This document shows, piece by piece, positions 26,243 to 37,124 of a stretch of DNA of 64,000 nucleotides. Below the pieces are notes generated by a model. That model ran no database searches, was not told the origin of the DNA, and saw only the letters and a list, made by a program, of their open reading frames with translations. The stretch is from Erythrobacter sp. Lineage in GTDB: Bacteria; Pseudomonadota; Alphaproteobacteria; Sphingomonadales; Sphingomonadaceae. A program made the position numbers and the translations under genes. The stretch covers positions 62,001-126,000 of the forward strand of contig JAACTB010000007.1 in assembly GCA_009993605.1 (NCBI GenBank), given 5' to 3'. Position 1 is the first letter of the stretch. Each line of letters begins with the position of its first letter.

Positions 26243-27673
26243 CTATTGGTTTTCCGTGCCTGCCGGGGCGGCTTGCGCGTCGATCCGTGCGAGCGCTTCT
26301 TCCCGTCCCAACAGGACCAGAACATCGAAAATTCCAGGGGACGTGGTCGTCCCCGTCAATGCCGCGCGCATGGGCTGCGCGAGCTTGCCGAGACCCAGTT
26401 CGAGCCGTTCGGCAAGCGCCTTCGTAGTGGCTTCCAGGGCCTCGATTGTCCAGTCGTTTTCCGCCGCCAGCGCTGCCGAAACCTCGGCGAGATAACCGCG
26501 CGCCTGATCGTCGAGCAGGCCCGCCGCCTTCTCCGTCATCGTGAGGGGGCGCGTGGCGAAGAGGAAGTCGGCGCCTTCGGCCAGTTCGTTGAGAGAACGC
26601 GCACGCGGTTTAAGGACCGGCATGGCTTCCGCCAGCATCCGTTCGTCGGCATTCGGGCCGATCCGTTCCGCGACCAATGCGGCGAGACGCGCATCGTCGG
26701 CCTCGCGGATATAATGCCCGTTGAGGTTCTGCAATTTCTTGATGTCGAAGCGCGAGGCACTTTTGCCGACACCCTTCAGGTCGAACAGCTCGATCGCTTC
26801 TTCGCGCGTGATTTCCTCGCGATCCCCGTGGCCCCAGCCGAGGCGCAGCAAATAATTGAACAGCGCTTCGGGCAGAACGCCTTCCTCGTCGCGATAGGCC
26901 TCGACGCCGACCGCGCCGTGGCGCTTGGACAGCTTCGCCCCGTCGGTCCCGTGGATCAGCGGGATATGGGCATAGATCGGCTCGGGCCAATCCATCGCCC
27001 TGATGACCGGCAATTGGCGGAAGGCGTTGTTCAGATGATCGTCGCCACGGATGATATGCGTGACGCCCATGTCGTGATCGTCGACCACGACGGCCAGCAT
27101 ATAGGTCGGCGTCCCGTCCGCGCGCAGGAGGATGTAATCGTCGATCTCCTCGTTGCGCACGGTGACGCGGCCCTGGACCGCATCCTCGATCACGGTTTCG
27201 CCGTCCTGCGGAGTTTTCAGCCGGATCGTGTAGGGTGCACTTTCGGGGGCTTCGGACGGGTCGCGGTCGCGCCAGCGCCCGTCATAGCGCATGGGCAGCT
27301 TGTTCGCCCGCTGATCGGCGCGCATCGCTTCCAGCTCTTCGGGCGTGGCGTAACATTTGTAGGCGTGGCCGGCGTCGAGCAATTGCTGGGCGACCTCGGC
27401 ATGGCGTTCCGCCCGGTCGGACTGGAACAGTGGCGCATCGTCATAGTCGAGGCCGAGCCAATCGAGGCCTTCGATGATCTTGTCGATCGCATCCTGCGTA
27501 GACCGCTTGCGATCGGTATCCTCGATCCGGAGCAGCGCCTTGCCGCCGTGATGGCGCGCGAACAGCCAGTTGAACAGCGCGGTGCGCGCGCCGCCGATAT
27601 GCAGGAAACCGGTGGGCGAAGGGGCGAAGCGCGTGACGACCTTTGTCTGAGCCGCGTCGCTATCGCTTGCCAT
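26243..27673 (-). CDS. gltX: glutamyl-tRNA synthetase
   Basis: A 476-residue class I synthetase charging tRNA-Glu (and possibly tRNA-Gln in this lineage). The HIGH-type motif is HIGG at residues 25-28 in [19 protein letters not shown], and the KMSKS-type motif is KLSKRHGA. The frame extends 40 codons further upstream, but ATG 27673 starts directly before the conserved core, matches the family N-terminus and lies 28 bases from the divergent comEC start. Confidence 0.97.
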   Translation of the reverse strand: MASDSDAAQTKVVTRFAPSPTGFLHIGGARTALFNWLFARHHGGKALLRIEDTDRKRSTQDAIDKIIEGLDWLGLDYDDAPLFQSDRAERHAEVAQQLLDAGHAYKCYATPEELEAMRADQRANKLPMRYDGRWRDRDPSEAPESAPYTIRLKTPQDGETVIEDAVQGRVTVRNEEIDDYILLRADGTPTYMLAVVVDDHDMGVTHIIRGDDHLNNAFRQLPVIRAMDWPEPIYAHIPLIHGTDGAKLSKRHGAVGVEAYRDEEGVLPEALFNYLLRLGWGHGDREEITREEAIELFDLKGVGKSASRFDIKKLQNLNGHYIREADDARLAALVAERIGPNADERMLAEAMPVLKPRARSLNELAEGADFLFATRPLTMTEKAAGLLDDQARGYLAEVSAALAAENDWTIEALEATTKALAERLELGLGKLAQPMRAALTGTTTSPGIFDVLVLLGREEALARIDAQAAPAGTENQ

Positions 27674-27701
27674 TATATCCGCTTTCCGTTCTGTTATCGT
27701 T

Positions 27702-29906
27702 ATGGCGACGCGATCGGCGCCCCCGCTGGCTGACTTGCCGCTGCATGGGGGCGAATACCCCCATGATGGTGCAGCGCAGCGCCAATGGCGCAAGCGCCGC
27801 CGATTGTCCAGTGTCGCGGGGGCGTTCGTCAGTCAGGCCGACGCCTTTCTGGGTCGCGCGGGCTTCGATCGTGGACCGTGGCTTGCGGTGGGTTTCGCTG
27901 GCGGGATCGGGGCCTGGTTCCTGCTCGACACGGCGTGGCGATGGATTGCTTTTCTGGCGGCCTGCGGACTTGCCGCCCTCCTCGCCATCGCGGGCTGGCG
28001 CGGGAGGTAGGACCGTTCGCACCTTTTGATCGCGGTGGTGGCGCTCGCATGCGTGTTGGCGCTGGGGATGACAGCGATCTGGGCGCGGTCGGCCACGGTC
28101 GGCGCCGAACCGATCGCCTATCCGCGCGTCCTTGCGCTCGACGGGCGGATATTGGCGCGCGAGGACCAACCGGCCGAAGATCGTGTCCGCCTTACGCTTG
28201 CCGTTCGGGAGGCCGAGACCAGCAGGGCGATGAAGGTGCGCGTCAACGTGCCGCAGGATCGCGCGACCCCAGCGATGGAGGAGGGCGCGCGGGTGCGGTT
28301 GAAAGCGCGGCTGATGCCGCCCTCTCCCCCGCTGCTGCCGGGAGCCTACGATTTCGCCCGCACGGCCTGGTTTCAGGGGTTGGCGGCCACGGGATCGCTG
28401 ATTGGCCCTGTCGATCTGATCGAACCCGCCGCCCAGACTGCCGCTCTGGCGGAAGCGCAGCGCACGCTTTCGGCGCATGTCCGGGCCAATTTGGAAGGAT
28501 CGGCGGCGAGCATCGCTGCGGCCTTGGCGAGCGGCGATCGTGGCGCGATCAGCGAGGCGGACGAAGCGGCCATGCGCGATTCCGGGCTGACGCACCTCCT
28601 TTCGATCAGCGGGCTTCATGTGAGCGCGGTTATCGCGGCGGCCTATTTCCTCGCGATCAAGCTGCTCGCTCTATCACCTTGGCTTGCGCTGAGAGTACGG
28701 CTCCCGCTCGCGGCGGCGCTGCTGGGGGCGCTGGCCGGTATCGGATACACGCTTTTGACCGGGGCGGAGGTACCGACGGTTCGCAGCTGCGTGGGCGCGG
28801 TGCTCGTCCTGATCGCGCTGGCGCTGGGGCGCGAGCCGCTGTCGCTGCGCATGGTGGCGGTCGCGGCGATCGTGGTGCTCGCGCTCTGGCCGGAATCGCT
28901 CGTGGGGCCAAGTTTCCAGATGAGCTTTGCGGCGGTGATCGCAATCGTCGCGCTGCACAATGCGGGCTGGGCGAAACGGTTTCTCGCGCCGCGCGAACAG
29001 AGCTGGCTTGCGCGGACCGCGCGCCGGATCGCCATGCTGTTCGCGACCGGGCTGCTGATCGAATTCGCGCTCATGCCGATCGTGCTGTTCCATTTCCATC
29101 GTGCGGGCGTTTACGGCGCCTTTGCGAATGTCCTGGCGATCCCGCTGGTGACCTTCGTGACCATGCCGCTGCTGGCGCTGGCGTTGCTGTTCGATCTCGT
29201 CGGAGCGGGCGCGCCGGCATGGTGGGCGGCGCAAGTGTCGCTCGATATCCTTTTGGGTCTCGCCCGATTTACCGCGGCGCAGCCCGGCGCAGTGAAGCTG
29301 ATGCCGCAGATGGGGTTGGACACGGTCTTGGTGATCGTGGCCGGGCTCTTATGGTTGGCCCTGTGGCGGGGACGGGCGCGGCTGTTGGGGCTGATACCGG
29401 TCGCGATCGGCGTGCTGGTCTTTCTGTCGACGCCCATTCCCGACATCCTCGTCACGCGCGACGGGCGCCATGTCGGCGTGACCGGTGAAAGCGAACGACT
29501 GTTGGTCTTGCGCGACAGCCGCTCGGGTTTCGCGCGCGACAATCTGCTGGAACTGGCGGGGGCCGAAGGCGAGGTGCTGCCGTTTGAAGACTGGCCAGGT
29601 GCGTGGTGCAGCCGGGATTTCTGCGTGCTGGCGCTGGAGCGGGGCGGGCGCAAATGGCATCTCCTCATGGCGCGCAGCCGCGACATGGTCGAAGAACGCG
29701 CTCTAGCAGCCGCCTGCGAGCGAGCGGACATCGTCATTGCAGATCGCTTCCTGCCGCGAAGCTGCCAGCCTTCATGGTTGAAGGCGGATAGACGCTTTCT
29801 GAGCCGCGAGGGCGGGACTGCAATTTATCTAGAACGCGAGAGCCTCCGCACGGTCGCGCAATCGCAGGGGGACCATGGCTGGTGGAAGGGTGATCGAGGG
29901 CGGTAG
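27702..29906 (+). pseudogene. comEC: comEC/rec2 DNA-uptake channel gene interrupted by an in-frame amber codon
   Basis: Two open stretches in the same frame, 27702-28010 (102 residues) and 28011-29906, are separated only by TAG at 28008-28010. Read through, they make about 734 residues, a normal ComEC length. The first part holds the N-terminal TM region (GPWLAVGFAGGIGAWFLLD); the second holds the OB-like periplasmic part, the competence motif LLSISGLHVSAVI, about eight TM helices and a C-terminal domain lacking obvious metal-binding His. Reinitiation at TTG 28026 is conceivable: GGAGG lies at 28003-28007, rather far upstream. Nonsense mutation, sequencing error or a genuine split gene are all possible. 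The location beside lexA and gltX is its usual one. Confidence 0.75.
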
Positions 29907-29954
29907 CTCAGGGCTCTCGAACATGGCTGGGCGGAAAGGTCATCGAGGACGGCA
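29875..29954 (+). repeat. imperfect 31-base direct repeat at the comEC 3' end
   Basis: The 31 bases at 29875-29905 (starting ATGGCTGG, containing ATCGAGG) recur with a few substitutions at 29923-29954, 48 bases on. The first copy encodes the end of ComEC, the second is non-coding. The following stretch to 30070 holds nothing else I can identify. Confidence 0.6.
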
Positions 29955-30070
29955 ACCTTCGGGGGCGGAGCAATACGGTCGGCTTTTTGCGTCTCCAAGC
30001 GCTGAGAAAATAAGATGATTTCAGATACGCACTGCCGTGATATCATGCGCCTCGCTGAGGTCTGCTTCGC

Positions 30071-30448
30071 TCAAGCGGACCCGCTTCGCCCTCGAGCTTC
30101 AATCAATTCGATCCGGTTGCCGAACGGATCGTCGACATAACAGCGGTCGAAACCCGCAAGCGGCTCGTCTTCAGTGACTGAAAAGCCAGCTTCTGCCAGG
30201 TGCTTCGCCAGAATGACGAGATCGGCCAAGCGGAAGGCGGGATGCGCCTTACGAGCTGGACGAAAGTCGGCTTCCACGCCAAGGTGCACCTTGATAACCC
30301 CGCTCTCGAACCAGCATCCGCCTCGCTTGGCGAGATGGAGAGGCTTCGGCACCTCCGGAAGACCGAGAAGGCCCGCATAAAAATCGCGTGCTTCGTCTTC
30401 GCCACCGAACGGCATGGTGAGTTGGACATGATCGAGCGCCTCGATCAC
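30071..30448 (-). CDS. VOC (glyoxalase/bleomycin-resistance) family protein
   Basis: A single-domain, 125-residue VOC protein of the paired beta-alpha-beta-beta-beta type. Landmarks are ALDHVQLTMPFGGEDEARDFY at the start, GCWFESGVIKVHLGVE in the middle and RCYVDDPFGNRIELIEA at the end, the last with the usual metal-site Glu. I start at GTG 30448, directly before the conserved strand; the frame is open further upstream into lexA. It sits between lexA and comEC, which are normally adjacent in related genomes, so it may be an insertion. Substrate unknown. Confidence 0.75.
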   Translation of the reverse strand: MIEALDHVQLTMPFGGEDEARDFYAGLLGLPEVPKPLHLAKRGGCWFESGVIKVHLGVEADFRPARKAHPAFRLADLVILAKHLAEAGFSVTEDEPLAGFDRCYVDDPFGNRIELIEARGRSGSA

Positions 30449-30494
30449 CGCGTGGACGCCGATTCTGCGATCGCGAGCGCCTGCCTCACAACCA

Positions 30495-31202
30495 TCAATG
30501 ATAGCGTCGCAAGAGCCCCGCCAGCTTGCCCTGCACTTGCACCTGCGCCGGGTTGTAGATCTGCGCTTCGTAGGACGCGTTCGCCGGATCGAGCCGAACA
30601 CGGCCGTTCTCGCGGCGCAGGAATTTGAGCGTCGCTTCTTCGTTATCGACCAGCGCCACCACGATCTCGCCATCGCGCGCCGTGTCGGTGCGACGGATCA
30701 GAGCATAATCGCCATCGAAAATCCCGGCCTCGATCATGGAATCGCCCGACACTTCCAGCGCGTAGTGATCGCCCGGGCCGAGAAGAGCGGCAGGAACGGG
30801 CAGGCTGCTCTGGCCTTCGATTGCTTCGATCGGGGCACCGGCGGCGATGCGACCGTGGAGCGGGATTTCCAGCACGTCATTGGCCGGTTCGGGCGCTCGC
30901 GCAGCGGTGGCGGCGCCGACCAGATCGTTCGCGACGCTCGGCACGCTCGCCGATGCGGCATTGCGCGCACGCGGGCTCGACACGGCTTCTTCAGGGGTCT
31001 TCAGAACTTCGAGCGCGCGGGCCCGGTTGGGCAGGCGGCGGATGAAGCCGCGTTCCTCCAAAGCCGAGATCAGGCGATGCACACCCGACTTGCTCTTCAA
31101 ATCGAGCGCTTCCTTCATCTCTTCGAAGGACGGCGAAATCCCGGTTTCTTCCAATCGGGTCTGGATGAAGCGGATCAGTTCGTGCTGCTTGGCGGTCAGC
31201 AT
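30495..31202 (-). CDS. lexA: LexA SOS repressor
   Basis: A 235-residue repressor and self-cleaving protease. Residues 1-65 are the winged helix ([14 protein letters not shown], then [16 protein letters not shown]). The cleavage site is Ala121-Gly122 (RIAAGAP); the catalytic pair is Ser155 (GDSM) and Lys193 (ATLKFL). The roughly 45-residue linker is longer than in E. coli, normal for alphaproteobacteria. ATG 31202 begins the conserved core; a longer frame from 31277 would run through the operator. An SOS box upstream indicates autoregulation. Confidence 0.97.
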   Translation of the reverse strand: MLTAKQHELIRFIQTRLEETGISPSFEEMKEALDLKSKSGVHRLISALEERGFIRRLPNRARALEVLKTPEEAVSSPRARNAASASVPSVANDLVGAATAARAPEPANDVLEIPLHGRIAAGAPIEAIEGQSSLPVPAALLGPGDHYALEVSGDSMIEAGIFDGDYALIRRTDTARDGEIVVALVDNEEATLKFLRRENGRVRLDPANASYEAQIYNPAQVQVQGKLAGLLRRYH

Positions 31203-31252
31203 GGTGCAAGGCTCCTCAAGTTCGGATCCGACCCCATTCCAATGCAGGTCGT

Positions 31253-31267
31253 GAACGAATGAGGAAC
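31253..31267 (-). promoter_or_regulatory. SOS box (LexA operator) of lexA
   Basis: On the minus strand GTTC, seven bases, GTTC: exactly the alphaproteobacterial LexA target GTTCN7GTTC. It is centred about 58 bases before the lexA ATG and 25 bases after the end of moeA, so lexA can be transcribed from its own LexA-controlled promoter even though it follows the trp-moa-moe run. Confidence 0.85.
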
Positions 31268-31291
31268 AATTAGGCAACCATTATCGGCAAG

Positions 31292-32470
31292 TCAAGCGAT
31301 TGCGCCATTTTCGAGGAGATAGCACGGTACGAGCGAGCCCTCGGCTTCGGCGGGCGCACCGATCGGGCGGTCGATCAGGACATCCGTCTGCGCAAGGGCG
31401 GCGAGCGCGCTGCTGTCGCGCTCTTCGATCGGAACGACACCCTCGGGGGAGAGGCGGGCGCGCAGGAACTCCCGCCGTGCGCCGCCAGCGGCCAGCCTTC
31501 CCGCAAGCGGTAGGCGGATCGGTTGCGGCAGGGGGCTGTCTGCGCCTGCCATACGGCGCAGCGCAGGCAGGGCGAACAGGAAGGCCGTGACGAAAGTCGA
31601 TACCGGGTTGCCGGGCAGGCCGAGCATCAGCTGAGTGCCGCGACGGGCTACGATGAGCGGTTTGCCCGGCCGGATCGCGACCCGCCAGAAATCCAGCGTG
31701 AAACCCGCGCGTTCCAGTGCGGGCTTGATCAAGTCGTGCTCGCCGACCGAGGCGCCGCCCGAGGTCAGCAGCAGCTCGGCATGGCTCGCGGCGTTCAGAG
31801 CATCCACCACGGCCTCCAAGCGGTCGGGCACCAGCACGCGACTGCTCACCTCCGCGCCGAGAGCGCTCACCATCCGCGCGGTCATCGCGCCGTTCGAAGC
31901 GGGCAGGCCATCGGGCGGACAATCCATGGGATCGGCGTGCAATTCGTCTCCGCATTCGAGGATCGCCACGCGCGGGCGCCGGGTCACGCTGACGGTTCCG
32001 ACGCCCGCGGTCCGGGCGAGGGCGATATGCGGTGCTTCCATGCGGGTCCCGGCCGCGAGGAGCGTGTCGCCCGTATCGAAGTCGAACCCACGGCGGCGAA
32101 TGTGGCGACCAGGGATTGGCGGCGGATCGGCTTGGAGGATGGATTGCGCGAGGCTCGCATCTTCCTTCACCACGATCCGGTCGGCACCTTCGGGAAGCGC
32201 GGCCCCGGTCGATATGGCGACCGCCTGTCCTGAGCCGAGCGCGCGATCGAAGGCGTGTCCGGCCCGCGCCTCTCCGATCAGGGACCACGGCCCTTCGCCA
32301 GATGCCGCAAACCCGTCCATGGCGGAAAGATCGGCGTAGGGCTGCGTTCGCCGCGCGACCACTGGTTCGCGCAGATAACGCCCCCCGCTATCGTCGACAG
32401 GGACCTGTTCCGCTTCCAGCGGCGCGATCGACGACAGCAGCCGGTCCCACGCTTCGTCGAGCGTGATCAC
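31292..32470 (-). CDS. moeA: molybdopterin molybdenumtransferase
   Basis: Inserts molybdate into adenylylated molybdopterin, the last step of molybdenum cofactor assembly. Seen are the DLSAMDGFA motif near the N-terminus, the [16 protein letters not shown] molybdate-site loop and [20 protein letters not shown] prefer GTG 32470, which overlaps the moaC stop (GTGA) and yields the family-like start [11 protein letters not shown] (392 residues); ATG 32485 adds five residues. Coupled to moaC. Confidence 0.95.
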   Translation of the reverse strand: MITLDEAWDRLLSSIAPLEAEQVPVDDSGGRYLREPVVARRTQPYADLSAMDGFAASGEGPWSLIGEARAGHAFDRALGSGQAVAISTGAALPEGADRIVVKEDASLAQSILQADPPPIPGRHIRRRGFDFDTGDTLLAAGTRMEAPHIALARTAGVGTVSVTRRPRVAILECGDELHADPMDCPPDGLPASNGAMTARMVSALGAEVSSRVLVPDRLEAVVDALNAASHAELLLTSGGASVGEHDLIKPALERAGFTLDFWRVAIRPGKPLIVARRGTQLMLGLPGNPVSTFVTAFLFALPALRRMAGADSPLPQPIRLPLAGRLAAGGARREFLRARLSPEGVVPIEERDSSALAALAQTDVLIDRPIGAPAEAEGSLVPCYLLENGAIA

Positions 32471-32940
32471 GGTTCGGCGCGCCAATGGCCGGACTTGCCG
32501 CCTGCCTTCTCTATCAGGCGCACACCCTCGATCACCATTGCGCGGTCAACCGCCTTGCCCATGTCGTAAAGCGTCAGCAGCGCCACGCTGGCCGCGGCCA
32601 TCGCTTCCATTTCGACACCGGTGCGTCCCGTGCAGGACGTGGTGGCCGTGACGCGGATCGCGTCGCTCTCGCGAGAAAATTCGACCGTCACGGCGTCGAG
32701 CGCCAGCGGATGGCAGAGCGGGATCAACTCGCCGGTCTTCTTCGCCGCCATGATGCCTGCAATCCGCGCGGTGGCGAGCGCATCGCCTTTCGGCCCGGTA
32801 CCGTCCCACAAAGCGGCCAGCGCTTCACCCGACATGCGGATGCGCCCTTCGGCGACGGCCTCGCGCTGGCTCTCCGGCTTGGCGCCGACATCGACCATTC
32901 GCGCGGCGCCATGTTCATCGAGATGGGTGAGGCCGCTCAT
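32467..32940 (-). CDS. moaC: cyclic pyranopterin monophosphate synthase
   Basis: A 157-residue enzyme of molybdenum cofactor synthesis acting after MoaA. Conserved segments are [18 protein letters not shown] near residue 15, [16 protein letters not shown] (catalytic Lys and His region) and the C-terminal TGVEMEAM and [14 protein letters not shown]. The start overlaps the trpC stop by four bases, so it is part of the trp operon run. Confidence 0.97.
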   Translation of the reverse strand: MSGLTHLDEHGAARMVDVGAKPESQREAVAEGRIRMSGEALAALWDGTGPKGDALATARIAGIMAAKKTGELIPLCHPLALDAVTVEFSRESDAIRVTATTSCTGRTGVEMEAMAAASVALLTLYDMGKAVDRAMVIEGVRLIEKAGGKSGHWRAEP

Positions 32941-33728
32941 GCGCCGAGCAGTGCGCGCGTGGCCGCCGCGACATCGGCCTGGCGCATCAGGCTTTCGCCG
33001 ACGAGGAAGCTGCGCACGCCCGATTGGGCGAGGCGCTGGCAGTCCTCATGCGTGGCGATCCCGCTTTCGCCCACCAGCAGCGCATCCTCCGGCGCCAATT
33101 CCGCGAGCCGTTCGGTCGTGGCTAGATCGGTGGTGAAGGTCTTCAGATCGCGGTTGTTGACTCCAATCAGGCGCGATTTCAGCTTCGCGGCGCGCGCCAT
33201 TTCGGCTTCGTCGTGAACCTCGACCAGCACATCCATCCGGCGCTCGATCGCGGCAGCTTCGATTTCGGCCATGACCTCATCGTCCAGCGCGGCGACGATG
33301 ATCAGGATCGCATCCGCCCCGATCGCGCGGGCTTCGGCGACCTGCCAGGGATCGACCATGAAATCCTTGCGCAAGACCGGCAGCGCGCAGGCGGCGCGGG
33401 CCTGCATCAGGTAATCCTCGTGCCCCTGGAAATACGGCGCATCGGTCAGCACGGAAAGGCAAGTCGCGCCGCCTTCCTCGTAGGCGCGGGCGTGATCGGC
33501 GGGGTCGAAATCGGCGCGGATCAGCCCCTTCGAGGGAGAGGCCTTCTTGATTTCCGCGATCAGGCCGAAACCGTCGCGGCTCGCTTTTCGCAACGCCGCT
33601 TCGAAGCCGCGCGGCTCGGATTGCATCATCGCGGCGGCATCGAGATCGCCGATGGTGGAGCGCGTGCGGCGATCGGCCACTTCCTCGCGCTTGGTGGCGC
33701 AGATTTCGTCGAGCTTGTTCATCGTCAC
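32937..33728 (-). CDS. trpC: indole-3-glycerol phosphate synthase
   Basis: A 263-residue TIM-barrel enzyme forming indole-3-glycerol phosphate in tryptophan synthesis. Motifs: [13 protein letters not shown] (phosphate and catalytic Lys), [25 protein letters not shown] and LVGESGIAT. It is a monofunctional TrpC without the TrpF domain. The annotated GTG 33728 overlaps the trpD stop (GTGA); an in-frame ATG lies at 33722. Confidence 0.97.
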   Translation of the reverse strand: MTMNKLDEICATKREEVADRRTRSTIGDLDAAAMMQSEPRGFEAALRKASRDGFGLIAEIKKASPSKGLIRADFDPADHARAYEEGGATCLSVLTDAPYFQGHEDYLMQARAACALPVLRKDFMVDPWQVAEARAIGADAILIIVAALDDEVMAEIEAAAIERRMDVLVEVHDEAEMARAAKLKSRLIGVNNRDLKTFTTDLATTERLAELAPEDALLVGESGIATHEDCQRLAQSGVRSFLVGESLMRQADVAAATRALLGA

Positions 33729-34717
33729 TTCGCCATGTCTATCCAGCGCGCCAGCAGATCGCGCGCCTTGCCGCTGTCGAGCGCTTCCGCCGCCATCGCA
33801 GCACCTTCGCGCCAGTCCTCCGTCCGGCCCGCGACGATCAAAGTCGCGGCGGCATTCAGCAGTACGGCGTCGCGATAGGGCCCGGGCGTGCCGCCGAGCA
33901 GGGCTTCGAGCGCCTTCGCGTTATGTACGGCATCACCGCCCCGGATCGCCTCGATCGGTGCGTGATGGAGGCCGGCATCGCTCGCATCGATCCGCCGCAT
34001 CGCGAAGTCCGATCCCGTCACGTCGGCCAACTCGTTTCCAGCGGCGAGGCTCAATTCGTCCAGCCCCTCGTCGCCCGACACGATGAACGTGCGTTTCGTG
34101 CCGAGGCTCGCCTTGGCTTCGGCATAGATCGGCACATAGGCAGGACGGGCGATCCCGATGAGCTGGCGCTCGACCCCGGCGGGATTGGAGAGCGGACCCA
34201 TGAGATTGAAGATCGTGCGGCGGGCCAGTTTCTGACGGATGGGCTGGATACGGCCCATCGCCGGATGATGGTTCTTGGCGAAAAGGAAACAAATGCCGAG
34301 TTCGGCCAGGGTCTTTTCCGCCGTGCGCCCCGCCGCTTCCATGTCGAGGCCGAGCGCTTCCAGCGTGTCCGCCGCCCCCGATTTGCTGCTCGCCGCGCGA
34401 TTGCCGTGCTTGGCGACCGGCACGCCGCAGGCGGCGACCACCAGACTGACCGCGGTCGAGACATTGAGCGTATGGTGCCCGTCGCCGCCGGTGCCGCAGC
34501 AATCGACCGCGCCTTCGGGTGCCGCGACCGGGATCAGCCGTGCGCGCAGGGCGCGCGCCGCACCGGCGATCTCTTCCGCCGTCTCGCTCCGCTCGGTCAT
34601 GGCGAGGAGGAAGCGGGCGATCTCCTCTTCGCTCGCCTCGCCATCGAGGATCCAGCCGAAGACTTCCTCGGCCTCGGTCTCGGTCATGTGGGGGACGGCG
34701 AGGGGCAGATGCTTCAT
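33725..34717 (-). CDS. trpD: anthranilate phosphoribosyltransferase
   Basis: A 330-residue enzyme adding phosphoribose to anthranilate. The glycine-rich PRPP loop [16 protein letters not shown] and [21 protein letters not shown] are diagnostic, and [19 protein letters not shown] follows. It is a separate gene, not fused with TrpG as in enterobacteria. Both ends overlap neighbours by four bases. Confidence 0.97.
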   Translation of the reverse strand: MKHLPLAVPHMTETEAEEVFGWILDGEASEEEIARFLLAMTERSETAEEIAGAARALRARLIPVAAPEGAVDCCGTGGDGHHTLNVSTAVSLVVAACGVPVAKHGNRAASSKSGAADTLEALGLDMEAAGRTAEKTLAELGICFLFAKNHHPAMGRIQPIRQKLARRTIFNLMGPLSNPAGVERQLIGIARPAYVPIYAEAKASLGTKRTFIVSGDEGLDELSLAAGNELADVTGSDFAMRRIDASDAGLHHAPIEAIRGGDAVHNAKALEALLGGTPGPYRDAVLLNAAATLIVAGRTEDWREGAAMAAEALDSGKARDLLARWIDMAK

Positions 34718-35313
34718 GCCAGGATGTTCGCTTCCATACCGCAGATTTCGAGGAAATTGGCGAGCAGGGCATGGCCGTGCTCGGTCGCGATGCTTTCGGG
34801 GTGGAACTGAACGCCGTGGATCGGCAGCTCGCGATGGCGAAAGCCCATCACGCTCGTCCCGTCCAGACCCGGCGTCACGCTCGTCGCGTTGACGTGGAGG
34901 GCGTTCGGAATGTCCTCCACCACCAGCGAATGATAGCGCGTGGCGGTGAAGGGCGAGGGCAGGTCGGCGAACACGCCGCTACCGTCATGGTCGACCGGCG
35001 AGGTCTTCCCATGCATCAATCCGCCGCGCACCACGCGCCCGCCGAAATGCTGCCCGATCGCCTGATGGCCGAGGCATACGCCGAGCAGCGGCAGGCTCGC
35101 ATCGGCACAGGCCGCGACCAGATCGAGGCTGATCCCCGCTTCGTTGGGCGTGCAGGGGCCAGGGGAAATCAGGATACCCTTGGCTCCTGAGGCGAGCGCT
35201 TCGCTGGCGCTCATCGCATCGTTGCGCTCCACCCGCACCTCTGCGCCCAGCTCCATCAGATAATGGACGAGGTTGAAGGTGAAGCTGTCGTAATTGTCGA
35301 TGACGAGGATCAT
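34714..35313 (-). CDS. trpG: anthranilate synthase glutaminase component (TrpG/PabA)
   Basis: A 199-residue class I glutamine amidotransferase that supplies ammonia to TrpE, and perhaps to the folate branch. The catalytic Cys is in [14 protein letters not shown]; the His/Glu pair is in [12 protein letters not shown]. The start at [11 protein letters not shown] is the family N-terminus; the longer frame upstream is not needed. It lies 10 bases downstream of the iminopeptidase gene. Confidence 0.96.
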   Translation of the reverse strand: MILVIDNYDSFTFNLVHYLMELGAEVRVERNDAMSASEALASGAKGILISPGPCTPNEAGISLDLVAACADASLPLLGVCLGHQAIGQHFGGRVVRGGLMHGKTSPVDHDGSGVFADLPSPFTATRYHSLVVEDIPNALHVNATSVTPGLDGTSVMGFRHRELPIHGVQFHPESIATEHGHALLANFLEICGMEANILA

Positions 35314-35323
35314 GGGCTTCCCG

Positions 35324-36286
35324 TCACAGACCCGCGAGCTTGTCGGTCGCCCGCACGAGGCCGTCGATGATACCCGGCTCGCCCGCGCTATGGCCCGCAT
35401 CGTGGACGATCCACAAATCCGCTTCGGGCCAGGCCTTTTTCAGCTCCCACGCGGACGTCGGCGGCGTGCAGATATCGTGGCGGCCTTGGACGATGATGCC
35501 GGGAATGTGGCGCATCGTGTCGAGATTCTTGAGCAGCTGCGCCTCTTCGAGGAAAAAATCCTCGAGGAAGAAACGCGCGCAGATGCGGGCGAAGGGGATC
35601 GCCTTGGCGGGATCGCCGAAACTGTCCATCAGCGCCTCGTCGGGCAGCAGCGTGGCGACGCTGCCTTCCCACAACGACCATTCGCGCGCGGCGGCGAGGC
35701 GGGTGTCCTCGTCCTCGCTCGTCAGCCGATCGTAATAGGCCTGGACCAGATTGTCGCGCTCGCCTTCGGGGATGAGCCCGGCGAAATCGTCCCACTGTTC
35801 GGCCATGATCTCGCTCGCGCCGTAGCGATAGAGCCAGTCCTTTTCCTTCTGCCGGGCCAGAAACACGCCGCGCAGGACCAGTTCGCTGACGCGGTCGGGA
35901 TAGGTCTGGGCGTAGGCGAGCGCGAGAGTCGAGCCCCAGCTTCCGCCGAAGGCTTGCCATTTCTCGTGCCCGCACATTTCGCGTAGGCGCTCGATATCCT
36001 CGACGATGCGCCAGGTGTCGTTGCGATCGATTTCCGCGAACGGCGTCGATTTGCCGCAGCCGCGCTGGTCGAACAGCAGGACGTCGTATTTCTCGGGGTT
36101 CCACTGGCGCCGGTGATTGGCGCTCATCCCGCCGCCCGGCCCGCCGTGGAGGAAGACCGCCGGCTTCGCCCCCGGGGTGCCTACCCGCTCGTAATAGAGC
36201 GAATGCCCTTCGCCGACATCGAGCATCCCGGTCTCGTAGGGTTCGATCTCGGGATAGAGGGTGCGGCGTTGCTGCGGATCACTCAT
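35324..36286 (-). CDS. pip: proline iminopeptidase
   Basis: A 320-residue alpha/beta hydrolase releasing N-terminal proline from peptides. Family features are the oxyanion [18 protein letters not shown], the nucleophile elbow [12 protein letters not shown] and the late GRHDICTPP and [11 protein letters not shown] carrying Asp and His. The start at [17 protein letters not shown] fits the family. It overlaps the upstream glycosidase gene by eight bases, placing it between trpE and trpG in one operon. Confidence 0.94.
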   Translation of the reverse strand: MSDPQQRRTLYPEIEPYETGMLDVGEGHSLYYERVGTPGAKPAVFLHGGPGGGMSANHRRQWNPEKYDVLLFDQRGCGKSTPFAEIDRNDTWRIVEDIERLREMCGHEKWQAFGGSWGSTLALAYAQTYPDRVSELVLRGVFLARQKEKDWLYRYGASEIMAEQWDDFAGLIPEGERDNLVQAYYDRLTSEDEDTRLAAAREWSLWEGSVATLLPDEALMDSFGDPAKAIPFARICARFFLEDFFLEEAQLLKNLDTMRHIPGIIVQGRHDICTPPTSAWELKKAWPEADLWIVHDAGHSAGEPGIIDGLVRATDKLAGL

Positions 36287-37124
36287 CGGGCACTTCCTTC
36301 TTCTCGACCACGAGGATCGGTCCGATCGCCGCGCCGCCATCGGTGCGGCCGGTGGCGGGATTCCACAAGGCCGAAACGCTGCCATCGAGGTAGAGCGCGT
36401 TCGGCGTCTTCAATTCGTCGCGGAAGAAGCGGGCGAATTTCCCGAACGAGAGCGGCGCGTTGGAGATCACGAAATGCGCGCGTCCCTTCTCGTCGACGCC
36501 CACCCCGTTGCGGATGAGGCGCGAAGGGCCGTCTTCGGCGATTTCGGGGTGCACCTTGCCGTCGATCAAAAGCATCGGCCCGGATTGCGTGCCGAATTCG
36601 GGCCGATCGGACACATTGGCGAGGAAATCCTCGGTCGTGCGGATTTCCCAGGTGTCGCCCGTGCCGAAGAAGACTCCGTTCGGCTTCAGGTGAAAATTGC
36701 CTTCGCCATCCGCGGTGTTGAGCGTCTTCAGGCGTTCGGAGCTTTCCACGAAATAGCCGATCGGATCGCCATCGTCGTCATACATGCCCGCATTCATGGC
36801 GAAGGCGACCGTCTCGCCGTCCATCGCTTCCGCCAGCTTGGCGAGGCTGCGATAATTTGCGCCCGAGCCGTCCGCCAGGGCGGTTTCGATACGATGCCGC
36901 GAGGGGATGGCGAGGCAGTGGGTGAGCGAGGTGTTCTCGAAGATCACCGAGCGGCAGGCGGATTCGACCTGACTGGCGATGGTTGCATCGTCGCTCGGCA
37001 TGGGGGCGGGGGCGCCCACGCTGCCGTCGATCTTGGCGCGGGCGACCGGCTTGCCCTCGGGCTGGGCATCGCACCCCGTCAGAGCGAGCGCGCCGATCAG
37101 CAAGCTGGCTGCGAAAAGCTTCAT
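36279..37124 (-). CDS. phosphodiester glycosidase (NAGPA/DUF2233) family lipoprotein
   Basis: A 281-residue predicted lipoprotein: MKLFAASLLIGALALTGC, with Cys18 as the lipidation site. The mature part has the phosphodiester glycosidase domain hallmarks AFAMNAGMYDDDG, NFHLKPNGVFF, SGPMLLIDGKVHP and LYLDGSVSALWNP. Bacterial members cleave phosphodiester-linked sugars or are of unknown specificity. Its start overlaps the trpE stop (ATGA) and its stop overlaps pip, so it is embedded in the trp operon although its location in the envelope makes a direct role in tryptophan synthesis unlikely. Confidence 0.85.
   Translation of the reverse strand: MKLFAASLLIGALALTGCDAQPEGKPVARAKIDGSVGAPAPMPSDDATIASQVESACRSVIFENTSLTHCLAIPSRHRIETALADGSGANYRSLAKLAEAMDGETVAFAMNAGMYDDDGDPIGYFVESSERLKTLNTADGEGNFHLKPNGVFFGTGDTWEIRTTEDFLANVSDRPEFGTQSGPMLLIDGKVHPEIAEDGPSRLIRNGVGVDEKGRAHFVISNAPLSFGKFARFFRDELKTPNALYLDGSVSALWNPATGRTDGGAAIGPILVVEKKEVPDE

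Noticed and set aside
25310-27733. 807-codon plus-strand frame opposite gltA and gltX
   Set aside because: Mirror of two certain genes; no recognisable protein features.
29896-29920. GGTAGCTCAGG after comEC, resembling a tRNA D-arm
   Set aside because: No acceptor, anticodon or T arm around it; it is part of the imperfect repeat.
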